Assembly: GCA_943332855.1 (NCBI GenBank)
Contig: CALQRA010000004.1
Span: 1 to 54,827 of the forward strand
Direction: 5' to 3'
Length of the DNA stretch: 54,827 bases
Origin: Candidatus Kuenenia stuttgartensis
GTDB lineage: Bacteria > Planctomycetota > Planctomycetia > Pirellulales > UBA1268
The position numbers and the translations under genes are program-made. Below, one piece after another: positions 17,752 to 27,501 of this stretch (position 1 is the stretch's first letter; each line of letters opens with the position of its first letter). The notes beneath the pieces were generated by a model. That model worked only from the letters and a program-made list of their open reading frames with translations. It was not told the DNA's origin and ran no database searches.

Positions 17752-18225
17752 ATGGCCGACTGGATCGAGGAGGGGACGAAGGCCCCCGACTTCACGCTCC
17801 CCACCGACGACGGCGGCCGGTTGAAACTGTCGAGCTGCCGGGGGAAGGCGGTCGTCCTCTATTTCTACCCCAAGGATGACACGCCGGGGTGCACGAAGGA
17901 GGCCTGCGGCTTCCGAGATGCCTCCGCGGCGCTCGACGCGCGGGGAGCTGTCGTGCTCGGTGTCAGCCGGGATTCGGCCGCCAGTCATGCGAAGTTCCGC
18001 GACAAATATGCCCTTCCCTTCACGCTCCTGGTCGATGCCGATCATGCGGTCGCCGAGCACTATGGGGCCTGGCGGGAGAAGACGCTGTACGGCAAGACCT
18101 CGATGGGGATCGTTCGCAGCACGTTCATCATCGATCCTGCCGGCCGGGTCGCGAAGGTGTTCCGGAGCGTGAAGGCCGAAGGGCATGCCGGGAAGGTGCT
18201 CGAGGCGCTCGCCGAGCTTGCCTGA
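17752..18225 (+). CDS. bcp: Thioredoxin-dependent thiol peroxidase (Bcp/PrxQ-type peroxiredoxin)
   Basis: 157 aa, the usual size. It reduces hydroperoxides in the cytoplasm. The core is YFYPKDDTPGCTKEACGFRD near residue 40, holding the peroxidatic Cys (PGCT) and the resolving Cys five residues later (EAC), the Bcp pattern. GVSRDSAASHAKF and the C-terminal STFIIDPAGRV follow. GGGAGGAG directly upstream sets the ATG. Divergent from the MnmE-like gene with essentially no gap. Confidence 0.95.
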   Translation: MADWIEEGTKAPDFTLPTDDGGRLKLSSCRGKAVVLYFYPKDDTPGCTKEACGFRDASAALDARGAVVLGVSRDSAASHAKFRDKYALPFTLLVDADHAVAEHYGAWREKTLYGKTSMGIVRSTFIIDPAGRVAKVFRSVKAEGHAGKVLEALAELA

Positions 18226-18410
18226 CCGGACCTCCCCACGCCTCACCCTGCTTCCCTGCCCGACCCCGAAAACCGCCACCACCCCACCGCTGGCCCGCGA
18301 AAGTGATCTCGCCCAGATTGGCAGCGCCGCGCCGGCCCGATCCCCGGGGCTACAGTTGCCGGCAGGTGCGGGGTGTCCGGGGCCTGGTGTGGCCGGGAGT
18401 CGTGCGGACC

Positions 18411-19184
18411 ATGCGGACGCTGCTGGCCAAGTGCTGTGTCCTCGCGCTCATCGCGGGCGGGTTCACTTTCACCGGCGACGCGGGACGGGTCTTCGCCCGC
18501 GGCCGCCGGGTTCTCGAATCAACGACGCTCCCCCGGGATGCCGTGGAAGACCCGGTCGAACTCCCTCATGAACCTGCCCCGTCGCCGACCGACATGCCGT
18601 CAGCGCCCCGCGTTGACGTCGCGGCCCCGGTGCCTGCGGAATCCGCCGGCGCAGCGGTGACGACCGTCACGGAACCGGCACCTCCGTCGGCCTCGACAGA
18701 ATCCCCCCCGGCGCAGAAGCCACCGGCCGACGCGCCGATCGGCACACCGATCCCCCCAACTTCGCCTCCGGCCACCTCGCCGGAAACGATCGACCTGCCG
18801 ACGCTCTCCCCCGGCGACCGGGTGATCGTATGGGTCGGGGCTGCCGGTGCCCGCACCGGCCGAGGGGGGGGCATGACGATCGCACTCGACGTCATCGACC
18901 CGGCAACGGCCGAGGTCCTCGAGCAGGGGCACGCCGGCACCGGGGAGCAGGGAACGAACCATGCCCCGCTGCGGCGGATCCGGATCCTCGGCACCGCCAC
19001 CGAGGGGTTCTTCGGCGGGGTCACGCCGACGGGGCCGGCGGGGCGGATCACGCGCGGCCAATCACTGCGGATCGTCCCGGTCGAACCGTCGGCTTTCCAG
19101 AAGGGTTTGGAGGCGACCGGCGCCGAGGTCATCGGCCCGGTGCGGGCGCTGGCCGTGGCCCGCGCCACGACCGCCATTCCCTAA
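18411..19184 (+). CDS. Secreted Pro/Ala-rich hypothetical protein
   Basis: 257 aa. A signal peptide covers about residues 1-23 (basic start, LALIAGGFTFTG core). Residues 40-130 are a disordered linker rich in Pro, Ala, Ser and Thr. The C-terminal ~120 residues form a compact domain beginning LSPGDRVIVWVGAAGA. No family recognised. The coding frame is supported by strong G/C bias at third positions. It converges on rpsA. Confidence 0.65.
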   Translation: MRTLLAKCCVLALIAGGFTFTGDAGRVFARGRRVLESTTLPRDAVEDPVELPHEPAPSPTDMPSAPRVDVAAPVPAESAGAAVTTVTEPAPPSASTESPPAQKPPADAPIGTPIPPTSPPATSPETIDLPTLSPGDRVIVWVGAAGARTGRGGGMTIALDVIDPATAEVLEQGHAGTGEQGTNHAPLRRIRILGTATEGFFGGVTPTGPAGRITRGQSLRIVPVEPSAFQKGLEATGAEVIGPVRALAVARATTAIP

Positions 19185-19264
19185 ACACCGGGGCCGATCG
19201 ACCCACGACAAACCGTCAACGTCCGGCCGGTGGCCACCCGCTTTGCGGGGCGCGAGGAGGTCGG

Positions 19265-20953
19265 TCAGACCTCCGCGGTCCCCTCGGCGGCCTCGCGTTC
19301 CTGCGACCAGCTGACGCGCTTCTTCGACAGGCCGATCTTCCGGTCGTCGGTGTCGACGCGGAGGATCTTCACCTCGATCGGGTCGCCCACCTTCACGAGA
19401 TCCTCGGCATTCTCGATCTTCTCCTCGGAGAGCTCCGAGATGTGGAGCAGCCCCTCGAGACCATCCTCGAGACCGACGAAGACACCGAAGTTGGTGATCT
19501 TCGTGACATTTCCCTTCACGATATCGCCGGGCTTGTAACGGGCGGGGATGTCGGTCGTCCACGGATCCTCGTGCATCTGCTTGAGGCCCAGCGCGATGCG
19601 GCGGCGCTGCTGGTCGACCGAGAGCACCTTGCACTCGATCTCCTGCCCCTTGTCGACCATCTCGCTGGGGTGGGTGACCTTCCGCGTCCATGACATGTCG
19701 GTGACATGGAGGAGGCCGTCGATCCCATCGTCGATCTCGATGAAGGCGCCGTAGTTGGTGAGGTTGCGGACGACCCCCTTGACCACCGCACCGGGCGGGT
19801 AGTCGGCGGCGACCTTCTCCCAGGGATTCTGCTGGGTTTGCTTCATCCCCAGCGAGATCTCCTGCTTCTCCTTGTTGATGGCAAGGACGACGACCTCGAC
19901 CTCATCCCCCGGCTTGACGAGCTCGGAGGGATGGCTGACGCGCTTCGTCCAGCTCATCTCACTGATGTGGACGAGCCCCTCGACACCATCCTCGAGCTTC
20001 ACGAACGCGCCGTAGCTCATGACATTGACGACCGTCCCCTTGCAGACGGTGCCGACCGGATACTTGTCGGCGACCTTCGCCCACGGGCTCGCGGTCCGCT
20101 GCTTCATCCCGAGGGCGATCTTCTCGCGCTCGCGGTCGATGTGCAGCACCTGAACTTCGATCTCCTGGTCGATCGCCACCATTTCGCTGGGGTGGCCGAT
20201 GCGGCCCCAGCTCATGTCGGTGATGTGAAGAAGGCCGTCGATACCGCCGAGATCAACGAACGCGCCGAAGTCGGCGATGTTCTTGACGATGCCGCGGCGC
20301 ACCTGGCCGACCTCGAGGGTCTCCATGAGCTGCTTCTTCCGCTCGGCACGCTCTTGCTCGATGAGGGCCCGGCGCGAGACGACGATGTTGCGGCGCTGCT
20401 CATCGATCTTGAGCACGAGGCACTGGATGCAGCGGCCGCAGTAGTCGCCGATGTCGGCCGGACGACGGATGTCGACCTGACTGGCGGGGAGGAAGACGTT
20501 GACCCCCGAGATGTCGACGAGGAGCCCGCCCTTGATCTTCCGTGTCACGAACCCGGTGACGACGTCATTCTCCTTGACGCTCTCCATCACCCGCAGCCAA
20601 TCCTCGATGCGGCGGGCCTTCCGCTTCGAGAGGGTGATCAGGCCGCGCTGTTCCTCGAGTTGGCCGTCCTCGAACTCCTCAAGGAGCACCTTGACGGTGT
20701 CGCCCACCTGCGGCGGCGGCTCCGAATCATCCCACTCGTTCCGTGGGATGTGCCCCTCGCTCTTGTAGCCGACGTCGACCAGCACAAACTCATCATCGAC
20801 CCGCAGAATCTTGCCGTGGAGGACCGAATTGACCGACAGAGTGGCGGTCCCAATGGCATATTCGCCACTGTCGGTCCCCCCCATAGCCAGTTCGATCTCC
20901 TGATCGATTTCGTCGCCAAGTTCCAGTTCGCGGATGAGGTTGCGGTTGACCAT
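19265..20953 (-). CDS. rpsA: 30S ribosomal protein S1
   Basis: 562 aa with six S1/OB RNA-binding repeats, the full-length plan of proteobacterial S1. The first two are divergent and the last four strong, each carrying a G-x-V-x-x-x-x-x-[FY]-GAFV/I-type strand and a GLLHIT/VHIS-type motif (for example [44 protein letters not shown]). S1 unwinds and recruits mRNA to the 30S subunit; that matters in a genome where many genes lack clear Shine-Dalgarno sequences. The frame opens at 21076, but the ATG at 20951-20953 lies downstream of the promoter and gives a normal N-terminus. Confidence 0.96.
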   Translation of the reverse strand: MVNRNLIRELELGDEIDQEIELAMGGTDSGEYAIGTATLSVNSVLHGKILRVDDEFVLVDVGYKSEGHIPRNEWDDSEPPPQVGDTVKVLLEEFEDGQLEEQRGLITLSKRKARRIEDWLRVMESVKENDVVTGFVTRKIKGGLLVDISGVNVFLPASQVDIRRPADIGDYCGRCIQCLVLKIDEQRRNIVVSRRALIEQERAERKKQLMETLEVGQVRRGIVKNIADFGAFVDLGGIDGLLHITDMSWGRIGHPSEMVAIDQEIEVQVLHIDREREKIALGMKQRTASPWAKVADKYPVGTVCKGTVVNVMSYGAFVKLEDGVEGLVHISEMSWTKRVSHPSELVKPGDEVEVVVLAINKEKQEISLGMKQTQQNPWEKVAADYPPGAVVKGVVRNLTNYGAFIEIDDGIDGLLHVTDMSWTRKVTHPSEMVDKGQEIECKVLSVDQQRRRIALGLKQMHEDPWTTDIPARYKPGDIVKGNVTKITNFGVFVGLEDGLEGLLHISELSEEKIENAEDLVKVGDPIEVKILRVDTDDRKIGLSKKRVSWSQEREAAEGTAEV

Positions 20954-21003
20954 CGTGTGGGGGTTTCGGGAAAACGGGTTGGAGGAAGGGGAAAAACGGG
21001 CCA

Positions 21004-21019
21004 CGAGGTGGAAACCTCG
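21004..21019 (-). promoter_or_regulatory. Leader hairpin of rpsA
   Basis: A perfect 6-bp stem (CGAGGT/ACCTCG) with a 4-nt loop, placed immediately downstream of the predicted transcription start and about 50 bp before the rpsA start. Ribosomal protein genes are often autoregulated through leader structures; whether this one is used is unknown. Confidence 0.4.
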
Positions 21020-21020
21020 G

Positions 21021-21049
21021 AGTGTAGCAGCCGCGGCATCCCTGAACAA
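21021..21049 (-). promoter_or_regulatory. Sigma-70-type promoter for rpsA
   Basis: Reading on the minus strand: TTGTTC (-35, at 21049-21044), a 17-bp spacer and TACACT (-10, at 21026-21021). It lies 68 bp upstream of the rpsA ATG, in an AT-richer patch. It matches the consensus at 8 of 12 positions with ideal spacing. Confidence 0.65.
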
Positions 21050-21141
21050 TTCGTCGTTTTGCCCTTTCCTCCCCAATTTCCCGATCGAATCGAGATCAGC
21101 CCGACCTCAGTTCCCCCCCCTCCCGGTCCGATGCCACCTTC

Positions 21142-22164
21142 ATGGACACCATCCGCCCCTCCGCTGCCGGTCGGTCTGCGTCTTCTCCTGGGATGACGCG
21201 GCGGAGCCTCCTCCACGCCACCTGCCTGACCGTCGGTCTGGGGGCCTGGGGAGCGGCCCGTCGGGCCCGCGGCCAGTTCGCCGACGAACCGCTGGCAGCG
21301 AGCGGGCCGACGCTCGGGGATGTCCGCCGCCAGCCCTACCGCGTCGGGCTGACGGTCGTCGCCGCGGGGGGGCCCTGCCGGGGAATCTACGCCTCGCTGC
21401 CGGTCCCGGCTGAATGGCCCGAACAGACGGTGGAATGGATCGGCGAGGATCTCTCGGCCGACGTCCGCCAGGTCCGCTACCGGACCCTGCCGGGGGGCGT
21501 GAAGCAGATGCTCATCGACATTCCCGACCTCCCATCCGGCCAAGAGGCGAAGGCCGTCGTCACCTTCTCCGTGGGGAGAGCGGCGATCCTCGCTCCGACC
21601 GACACGTCGGAGCTCTCGATCCCGGAGAAGCCGGCCAAGGGACTGAAGCCGTTCCTCGCCCCGAGCCCGTACATCGAGACCCGCCATCCGAAGGTGACGA
21701 AGTTTGCCAAATCGCTCGGAGAGGGGCTCGAGGGCTGGGGGAAGGTCGAGGCGATCTACGACGCCGTCCGCGACAAGGTGGAATACCGCAACGGCACCCT
21801 GAAGGGGGCGGCCCGGGCCCTCGCCGATGGCTGGGGAGACTGCGAGGAGCTGACGTGCCTGTTCATCGCCTGCGCCAGGATCAACGGCATCCCGGCCCGG
21901 ACGGTGTGGGTGGAGGGGCACTGCTATCCGGAGTTCCACCTCGTCGACAAGCTCGGCACCGGCTCGTGGTTCCCCTGTCAGGCCGCCGGCGCGAGGGCCT
22001 TCGGTGGCATGCCCGACCAGCTGCCGATCATCCAGAAGGGGGATTCGTTCCGCGATCCCGACCGTCCCGGGCAGCCGCTCCGCTATGTGTCGGAGTTTTG
22101 CCGCGGCGCGGCCCTCTCAGGGGGTGGCTCACCGCAGGTCGATTGGATCCGTGGCGGGGCCTGA
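21142..22164 (+). CDS. Exported transglutaminase-like cysteine protease-fold protein
   Basis: 340 aa. A twin-arginine-like leader (TRRSLLHATC then a hydrophobic stretch) suggests export. The transglutaminase core is near residues 210-280: VRDKVEYRNG, then the catalytic Cys in GWGDCEELTCLF, then His in EGHCYPEFHLVD with an Asp following. Members cleave or crosslink peptides; the substrate is unknown. The start may be the ATG at 21142 or 21193; the latter puts the twin Arg at the very N-terminus. Confidence 0.85.
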   Translation: MDTIRPSAAGRSASSPGMTRRSLLHATCLTVGLGAWGAARRARGQFADEPLAASGPTLGDVRRQPYRVGLTVVAAGGPCRGIYASLPVPAEWPEQTVEWIGEDLSADVRQVRYRTLPGGVKQMLIDIPDLPSGQEAKAVVTFSVGRAAILAPTDTSELSIPEKPAKGLKPFLAPSPYIETRHPKVTKFAKSLGEGLEGWGKVEAIYDAVRDKVEYRNGTLKGAARALADGWGDCEELTCLFIACARINGIPARTVWVEGHCYPEFHLVDKLGTGSWFPCQAAGARAFGGMPDQLPIIQKGDSFRDPDRPGQPLRYVSEFCRGAALSGGGSPQVDWIRGGA

Positions 22165-22233
22165 CGGCGCCGCGGGAGGGTGACCACATCGTCCCCAGGA
22201 ATCTGGCTGATAGCGGATCTGGCTGTGAGCCGA

Positions 22234-23202
22234 TCAGGCAACCGGGCCCGGCTTGCCGTCGAGGGCCCCAGCTGCAGCCAGCATGGCAGGATCCTCACCG
22301 AACCGCGGCGCGTTCTCACGGGCCGACGGGGCGAACCAGCGCGGCACGATCGCCAGGCCCGCTTCCTTCCAGACCGCTTCGAGGCGGTCGCCGGCGAGGC
22401 GAACGATCTTCTCCCGGCCACGGCCGGCGAGGGTCGAGCGATCGGCCCAGGGTGTGACGGGGCCGTCGAAGCCCGCCTTCTGGGCCTCGAGGAGGATCTG
22501 GGCGGCGGGGATCACGCCGGTCTCGGCGGGGAGCAGCCGGTGCGTCTGGTTGAGCTCGGCCGTGACGACATCCCGGGGCGCGTCGGAGAGCCGGACCTCG
22601 ACGATCCGGCCGGCCGGGATCGACCCGATCACCGACACCGGCTCGCCGGTGAGGTAGAGAGCCCAGGAATCAACGACGATGCCGACGCTCGGATGGCAGA
22701 CGCTGACCAAGCCGACGAGGCCTTCGTAGGTGTGGATGAACTGATGGGCCTTCTCGGCCCGGGCCTCGGCCTCCGGCGCCAGGGCGAGCCCGAGGCTGAT
22801 GCCATAGGTCGAGAGCAGCCCGCCGAGCGTGTCGAGCCGCTTCCGGTAAAGCTCGAAGAAGTCCTTGAAGGCATGGTCGTCGGAGGCGGGGGCGATCGTG
22901 ACGATGGCGCGCTTCGCCTCGGTCGCCTGGGCGAACGCCAACCGCGTCGGGAGCTCGGCGAGATCGGCCTCGAAGGCCGCATCGTCACCGATCAGCGAGA
23001 TCGGCAGATGGAACGCCCCGCACTCGAGGCGGGCGCTGACCATCAGCCGGCGGGCGTGCTCGACCCCGAACGCCTCGGCCTGCTGCTGGAAGTCGACGAT
23101 GTCGATGTCCATCGCGTCGAAACCGAACGACAGCGCCAGTTCGATGAGCTCGCTGGGCCGTCCGGAAAGGGGCAGGCCGACGGTGCTGAGATTACGGAAC
23201 AT
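22234..23202 (-). CDS. Sugar phosphate isomerase/epimerase-like TIM-barrel protein
   Basis: 322 aa from the ATG at 23200-23202. It belongs to the AP-endonuclease-2-like (xylose isomerase-like) barrel: LSTVGLPLSGRPSELIELALSFG at the start, MDIDIVDF near 30, then a series of strand-helix units with acidic residues at strand ends (GIVVDSWALYLTG, GRIVEVRLSDAP). Metal-binding Glu, Asp and His positions are incompletely conserved to the eye. Planctomycetes carry many such genes for carbohydrate use; the substrate is unknown. Confidence 0.82.
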   Translation of the reverse strand: MFRNLSTVGLPLSGRPSELIELALSFGFDAMDIDIVDFQQQAEAFGVEHARRLMVSARLECGAFHLPISLIGDDAAFEADLAELPTRLAFAQATEAKRAIVTIAPASDDHAFKDFFELYRKRLDTLGGLLSTYGISLGLALAPEAEARAEKAHQFIHTYEGLVGLVSVCHPSVGIVVDSWALYLTGEPVSVIGSIPAGRIVEVRLSDAPRDVVTAELNQTHRLLPAETGVIPAAQILLEAQKAGFDGPVTPWADRSTLAGRGREKIVRLAGDRLEAVWKEAGLAIVPRWFAPSARENAPRFGEDPAMLAAAGALDGKPGPVA

Positions 23203-23521
23203 CGCGGGGAGGTCTCCTGTGCTCTGGCTCACCGCGCCAGTCGCGCGGGGTAGGGGCCGGGTGTCTGAAATGGCTGTTCGGGGTGGGGTGGGCGGCGCGA
23301 GCCTCCGGCAGCGTTGCCGTCGCTGTCACGCCCACCTGCGGGGAAGGGGGCGATTATGCCCGACAGGGCTGCTATTTTGAAGCGGGAACAGCTCTCGCAT
23401 CGGAAAAAGCCCTTCCCGCCCTGCTTTCCCCGCCATCCCGCCCCGCCCGCCGACTTTCTCCCCCCCCTTCGGCGCTGTCCCGGCCAGCCTCCGCTCCCCC
23501 ACCCCGGCAGCCTCCCCTTCC
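23203..23521. other. Non-coding gap between the isomerase gene and uppP
   Basis: 319 bp between two divergent genes. The half nearest uppP is a strongly pyrimidine-rich leader with long C runs and no Shine-Dalgarno. No promoter, repeat or hairpin stood out. Confidence 0.6.
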
Positions 23522-24379
23522 ATGACCCTCGTCGAAGCGATCACCCTTGGGACCGTCCAGGGGCTCACCGAGTTCCTCCCCGTGTCGAGCACGGCCCATC
23601 TGCGGATCGTCCCGGCGCTCCTCGGCTGGGAAGACCCCGGAGCGGCCTATTCGGCCGTCATCCAGTGCGGCACGCTCGCCGCGGTCTGCGTGGCGATGCG
23701 GGGCGACATCGCGGCCCTGCTGCGGGGATTCTTCAAGGGGATCGCGACCGGACGCCCGTGGGGGAGCCCCGAATCGCGGGTTTCGCTGCTGATTCTTCTC
23801 GGCACCCTCCCGATCGTGTTCGTCGGATTCGCCCTCCGAAAGCTCATCAAGGGGGAGGCCCGGCGGTTGGAGGTCGTGATCGGGGCCCTCGTGGCGGCGA
23901 CGGTCCTCATGGCGGTGGCGGAGATCGTCGTCCGCCTCCGGCATCGGCGCGGCCCGACCGGACGGCACGGGCTCGACGGCATCGGTCTCTCCGACGGCCT
24001 GGGAATGGGCCTGGCCCAGGTGCTGGCGCTCGTTCCCGGCACGTCGCGCAGCGGCGTGACGATCTCGTCGGGGATGCTCGGTGGGCTCGACCGGCAGACC
24101 GCCGCCCGGTTCTCCTTCCTCCTCTCGCTCCCCGCCGTGGCGGCCGCCGGCCTCCTCGAGGCCTGGCAAGAACGGGGCGCGATCTTCGGTTCCACCGAGG
24201 CGATCACGATGGCAGCCGCCGGAACGCTGGCCGCGGCACTCGTCGGCTACGGGGCGATCCGCTGGCTCCTGGCGATGCTCGGCAGCCACACGCTCTGGCC
24301 GTTCATCATCTACCGGCTCGTTCTCGCCGCGATCCTCGCCTGGTCGCTCGCCGCGGGGTGGGTGCCTGCCGTGGGCTGA
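23522..24379 (+). CDS. uppP: Undecaprenyl-diphosphatase
   Basis: 285 aa, about eight transmembrane segments, the usual size for BacA/UppP. It recycles the C55 lipid carrier by dephosphorylating undecaprenyl diphosphate at the membrane. The two signature regions are TVQGLTEFLPVSSTAHLRI (residues 11-29, with the catalytic Glu and Ser) and LVPGTSRSGVTI near 175. The presence of this enzyme fits a peptidoglycan- or glycan-making planctomycete. Start at ATG 23522 with no obvious Shine-Dalgarno. Confidence 0.96.
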   Translation: MTLVEAITLGTVQGLTEFLPVSSTAHLRIVPALLGWEDPGAAYSAVIQCGTLAAVCVAMRGDIAALLRGFFKGIATGRPWGSPESRVSLLILLGTLPIVFVGFALRKLIKGEARRLEVVIGALVAATVLMAVAEIVVRLRHRRGPTGRHGLDGIGLSDGLGMGLAQVLALVPGTSRSGVTISSGMLGGLDRQTAARFSFLLSLPAVAAAGLLEAWQERGAIFGSTEAITMAAAGTLAAALVGYGAIRWLLAMLGSHTLWPFIIYRLVLAAILAWSLAAGWVPAVG

Positions 24380-24458
24380 TCCCCCTCGATCGGCCCGCCG
24401 CGAAACCAGACCGGGCCATCGACCGTTTCACAGGCATTCCCTCCGCGGAGCACCAGCC

Positions 24459-26144
24459 ATGCGAGTGAGCGTCGCCGGTTCAGGTCTTTCGGCCTGTGGT
24501 GGTCTGGTGACCGCCGGGATCCTCCTGCTCCTTCTCCTGGGCTTCGCCCCGGCGCCCCGGGGCCATGGGGCCGAGCCGCCCGAAGCGGGCAGCCTGACGG
24601 CGAGCCCGGAGCCGGCCCCGCCAGCCGCGGACGACCTTTTCCTCCGTCGGATCCATCTCGACCTCGCCGGCCGGCAGCCGACCTTTGCCGAGACCGAGGC
24701 CTTTCGCGCCGACCCATCCCCCGGCAAGCGTGCGGCTGAGGTCGACCGGCTCCTCGCCGCGCCGGCATGGAGCCAGACCTGGGCCCGCTATTTCCGCGAC
24801 GTCATCCTCTTCCGTCGCACCGACCCGCGGGCGGCCTTCATGCAGGCCCCCCTCGAGACGTTCCTCACCGCTCGACTGGCCGCCGACGCCTCGTGGGGAA
24901 CGATCGCCCGCGATCTGATCACCGCCACCGGTGCCCCCGGCGAGCAGGGGGAGACGGCGATCATCATCGCGCAGATGGGGGAGACCGCCGACATCGCCGC
25001 GGAGGTGTCGCGGATTTTCCTCGGCATCCAACTCCAGTGTGCCCAGTGCCACGATCACTTCACCGACCGCTGGAAACGTGGGCAGTTCCACGAGCTCGCC
25101 GCCTTCTTCCCGCGGATCGCGATCCGCCCCACCGCCGGGCAGGGGCCCGACCGGTTCGAGGTGGTCTCCTTCGATGTCCAGCCGCGCGCCCTGCGCGGGC
25201 GGAAGCCCCCCGACAACCCGCGCCGCGGCGACCTCGAGCACGAGATGCCCGACCGCGATGATCCCTCCCTCCCCGGCACCGTGATGGCGCCGCGCTTCTT
25301 CCTCACCGGGCAGTCGCTCCCGCTGGGGACCCCCGACCTCGAACGGCGGCACGCGATCGCCGCGTGGATCACCTCCCCCGACAATCCGTGGTTCGCCCGG
25401 GCGATCGTCAACCGGCTGTGGGCCGAGTTGGTGGGGGAGGGTTTTTACCCCGCGATCGACGACCTCGGCCCTGACCGGATCCCCCAAGAGCCGGAGCGTC
25501 TGGCCGACCTCGCCGCCGGGTTCGCGGCCCATGACAGCGATCTCCGCTGGCTGTTTCGGGCGATCTGCACCTCGCCGGAGTATGGCCGCGGGAGCCGGTC
25601 GCGCTCGAGCCCCGCACGCGCGGGCTTCGCCGCCAACTGCCCGCAGCGGCTCCGTGCCGATCAGCTCTTCACGCAGCTCCTCGACACCCTCGGCGTCGAC
25701 GAGGCCCGAGCGGCCCAGGCCGCCGCGCGCCGGCGCGGCGCGGCGGGTCCTGTGCCGGCGCCGGCCCAGGAACTGATGGCGCGCTTCCGTCTCGGCAGCC
25801 CGCGCAATCTCTTCGGCCAGGTTTTCGGCTACGACCCCAGCCTGCCGCGTGAGGAGATCGTCGGCTCGATCCCGCAAACGCTCGTGTTCATGAATGGCCC
25901 GCAGGTCGCCGCCGCCCTCGACGGCCACCGGCCCGGCACGCTCCTCGGCCGTCTCCTCCGTACCGAGTCCGACGACGCGGCGGTGACCGAGGCCCTCTAC
26001 TACCGGGCACTGGCCCGGGCCCCAAGTGCCGACGAACTGGCCACATGCCTCACGCATGTGAACAGCGCCGGCGACCGCGCGGAGGGGTTCGAGGATGTCT
26101 TCTGGGCGCTCATCAATTCGGTCGAGTTTCTCCACCGTCCGTGA
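24459..26144 (+). CDS. DUF1549/DUF1553 planctomycete protein
   Basis: 561 aa with a signal peptide near residues 12-38. DUF1549 begins LFLRRIHLDLAGRQPTFAE near 60 and includes the haem-like C194-AQ-C197-H198 motif. The DUF1553 part shows the NPWFARAIVNRLWAELVGEGF stretch and near the C-terminus the ALYYRALARAPSADEL and WALINSVEFLHRP motifs. It is short for the family because no extra cytochrome (PSCyt1) or LamG domain is present. DUF1549 proteins are typically paired with DUF1501 proteins, as here 12 bp downstream. Their joint role is not established. Confidence 0.93.
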   Translation: MRVSVAGSGLSACGGLVTAGILLLLLLGFAPAPRGHGAEPPEAGSLTASPEPAPPAADDLFLRRIHLDLAGRQPTFAETEAFRADPSPGKRAAEVDRLLAAPAWSQTWARYFRDVILFRRTDPRAAFMQAPLETFLTARLAADASWGTIARDLITATGAPGEQGETAIIIAQMGETADIAAEVSRIFLGIQLQCAQCHDHFTDRWKRGQFHELAAFFPRIAIRPTAGQGPDRFEVVSFDVQPRALRGRKPPDNPRRGDLEHEMPDRDDPSLPGTVMAPRFFLTGQSLPLGTPDLERRHAIAAWITSPDNPWFARAIVNRLWAELVGEGFYPAIDDLGPDRIPQEPERLADLAAGFAAHDSDLRWLFRAICTSPEYGRGSRSRSSPARAGFAANCPQRLRADQLFTQLLDTLGVDEARAAQAAARRRGAAGPVPAPAQELMARFRLGSPRNLFGQVFGYDPSLPREEIVGSIPQTLVFMNGPQVAAALDGHRPGTLLGRLLRTESDDAAVTEALYYRALARAPSADELATCLTHVNSAGDRAEGFEDVFWALINSVEFLHRP

Positions 26145-26156
26145 TCGGAGGTCGGC

Positions 26157-27479
26157 ATGCCTTCATCGTGCCCGAATCGTCGTTCGCTGCTCCGCGCCCT
26201 CGGACTGGGCGCCGTGGGATGGGGGGCCGGCGGCGGCTTCCTCCCCGGGTCTGGATGGGGCCCGTTCGCCGCGGCCCACGCCGACGGGCTGCGGGCCCGC
26301 CACAAGGCCTGCATCCTCCTCTGGATGCAGGGGGGGCCGTCGCAGTTCGAGACCTTCAGCCCACTCCCAGAACACCCCAACGGCGGCGGCACGGCGGCCA
26401 TCGCCACGGCCGTCCCCGGGATCCGCTTCGCCGAACACTGGCCCGAGGCGGCGGCGGTGGCCGACCGGCTGGCGGTGATCCGCTCGATGACGAGCAAGGA
26501 GGGGAGCCATCCCCGCGCCACCCACCTCCTCCACACCGGCTACCTGCCGATCCCCGGCGTCCGCCACCCGACGCTCGGGTCGATCGTCGCCAGTCAACTC
26601 GCCACCGTCGCCACCGTCGCCACCGTCGCCACGGGCGCCACGAGCGACTGCGGCGCCGATCTGCCGCCGGTCGTCCGGATCGGTGCTCGCGGCCGGGCCG
26701 ACTCCGGCGCCGGGATTCTGGGGATGGCGTGGGAGCCGTTCGAGATCCGCGATCCTGACCAGCCACCGGCCAACACGACGGCGCTGGTGCCCGCGGCGCG
26801 CCACGAGCGTCGGCTCGATCTGGCGGCGCGTCTGGAGGGGGGATTCGCCGATCGGCTGCCGCAGGAGGCGGCCGATCACCGCGCGCTGCGGGAGCGGGCC
26901 AGCCGGTTGATCCACAGCCCGGCGATGGAGGCCTTCGATCTCGACGGCGAGACCGACGCCGCGCGGGCGCTGTACGGGGAGGGGGATTTCGCCTCCGGCT
27001 GCCTCCTCGCGCGCCGCCTCGTCGAGCGCGGCGTGAGCTTCGTCGAGGTGGTGTGCGACGGCTGGGACACGCACGCCGACAACGCCGACCAAACGGCCCG
27101 CCTCGCTGGCCGCGTCGACCGACCGTTCGCGGCCCTCGTGCGCGACCTCGGCGACCGCGGGCTCCTCGACGACACGCTCTTGATCTGGATGGGGGAGTTC
27201 GGCCGGACTCCACAAGTCAATCCGCGCGGCGGGCGCGATCATTTCCCGAGGAGTTTCAATGCCGTCCTGGGCGGCGGCGGCGTTCGCGGCGGGCGGGTCG
27301 TGGGGGCCACCGACTCGCGCGGCGTCGACATCCTCGAGCGCCCGGTGACGGTGCCCGATCTGTTCTCCACCTTCTGCCACGCGCTCGGGATCGACCCGTC
27401 GGTGGAGACGGTCGCCCCGTCAGGACGCCCGGTGCGCCTCGTCGACGGCGGCGAACCGGTGCGGGAGCTGTTCGGATGA
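26157..27479 (+). CDS. DUF1501 (sulfatase-fold) Tat-exported protein
   Basis: 440 aa. The leader NRRSLLRALGLGAVG is Tat-like. DUF1501 hallmarks are ACILLWMQGGPSQFETF near 50, IRSMTSKEGSHPRATHLLHTGY near 108, VCDGWDTHADN near 300, LLIWMGEFGRTPQVN near 343 and GRDHFPRSFNAVL after it. The alkaline-phosphatase-like metal site is suggested by the Asp/His residues of WDTHADN and GRDHFP. It is the partner gene of the upstream DUF1549 protein. A 9-bp in-frame repeat at 26601-26632 encodes repeated ATV residues. Confidence 0.93.
   Translation: MPSSCPNRRSLLRALGLGAVGWGAGGGFLPGSGWGPFAAAHADGLRARHKACILLWMQGGPSQFETFSPLPEHPNGGGTAAIATAVPGIRFAEHWPEAAAVADRLAVIRSMTSKEGSHPRATHLLHTGYLPIPGVRHPTLGSIVASQLATVATVATVATGATSDCGADLPPVVRIGARGRADSGAGILGMAWEPFEIRDPDQPPANTTALVPAARHERRLDLAARLEGGFADRLPQEAADHRALRERASRLIHSPAMEAFDLDGETDAARALYGEGDFASGCLLARRLVERGVSFVEVVCDGWDTHADNADQTARLAGRVDRPFAALVRDLGDRGLLDDTLLIWMGEFGRTPQVNPRGGRDHFPRSFNAVLGGGGVRGGRVVGATDSRGVDILERPVTVPDLFSTFCHALGIDPSVETVAPSGRPVRLVDGGEPVRELFG
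26601..26632 (+). repeat. In-frame 9-bp microsatellite in the DUF1501 gene
   Basis: GCCACCGTC occurs three times in tandem plus a partial copy, encoding ATV repeats. Copy-number change would add or remove three residues without breaking the frame. Confidence 0.8.
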
Positions 27480-27501
27480 CGGTGCCGCGGCCGCGCCGCG
27501 G

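Noticed and set aside
19706..21196. 496-codon plus-strand frame across rpsA
   Set aside because: Antisense of the S1 repeats; high GC genomes give long shadow frames, and no family resemblance or ribosome binding site supports it.
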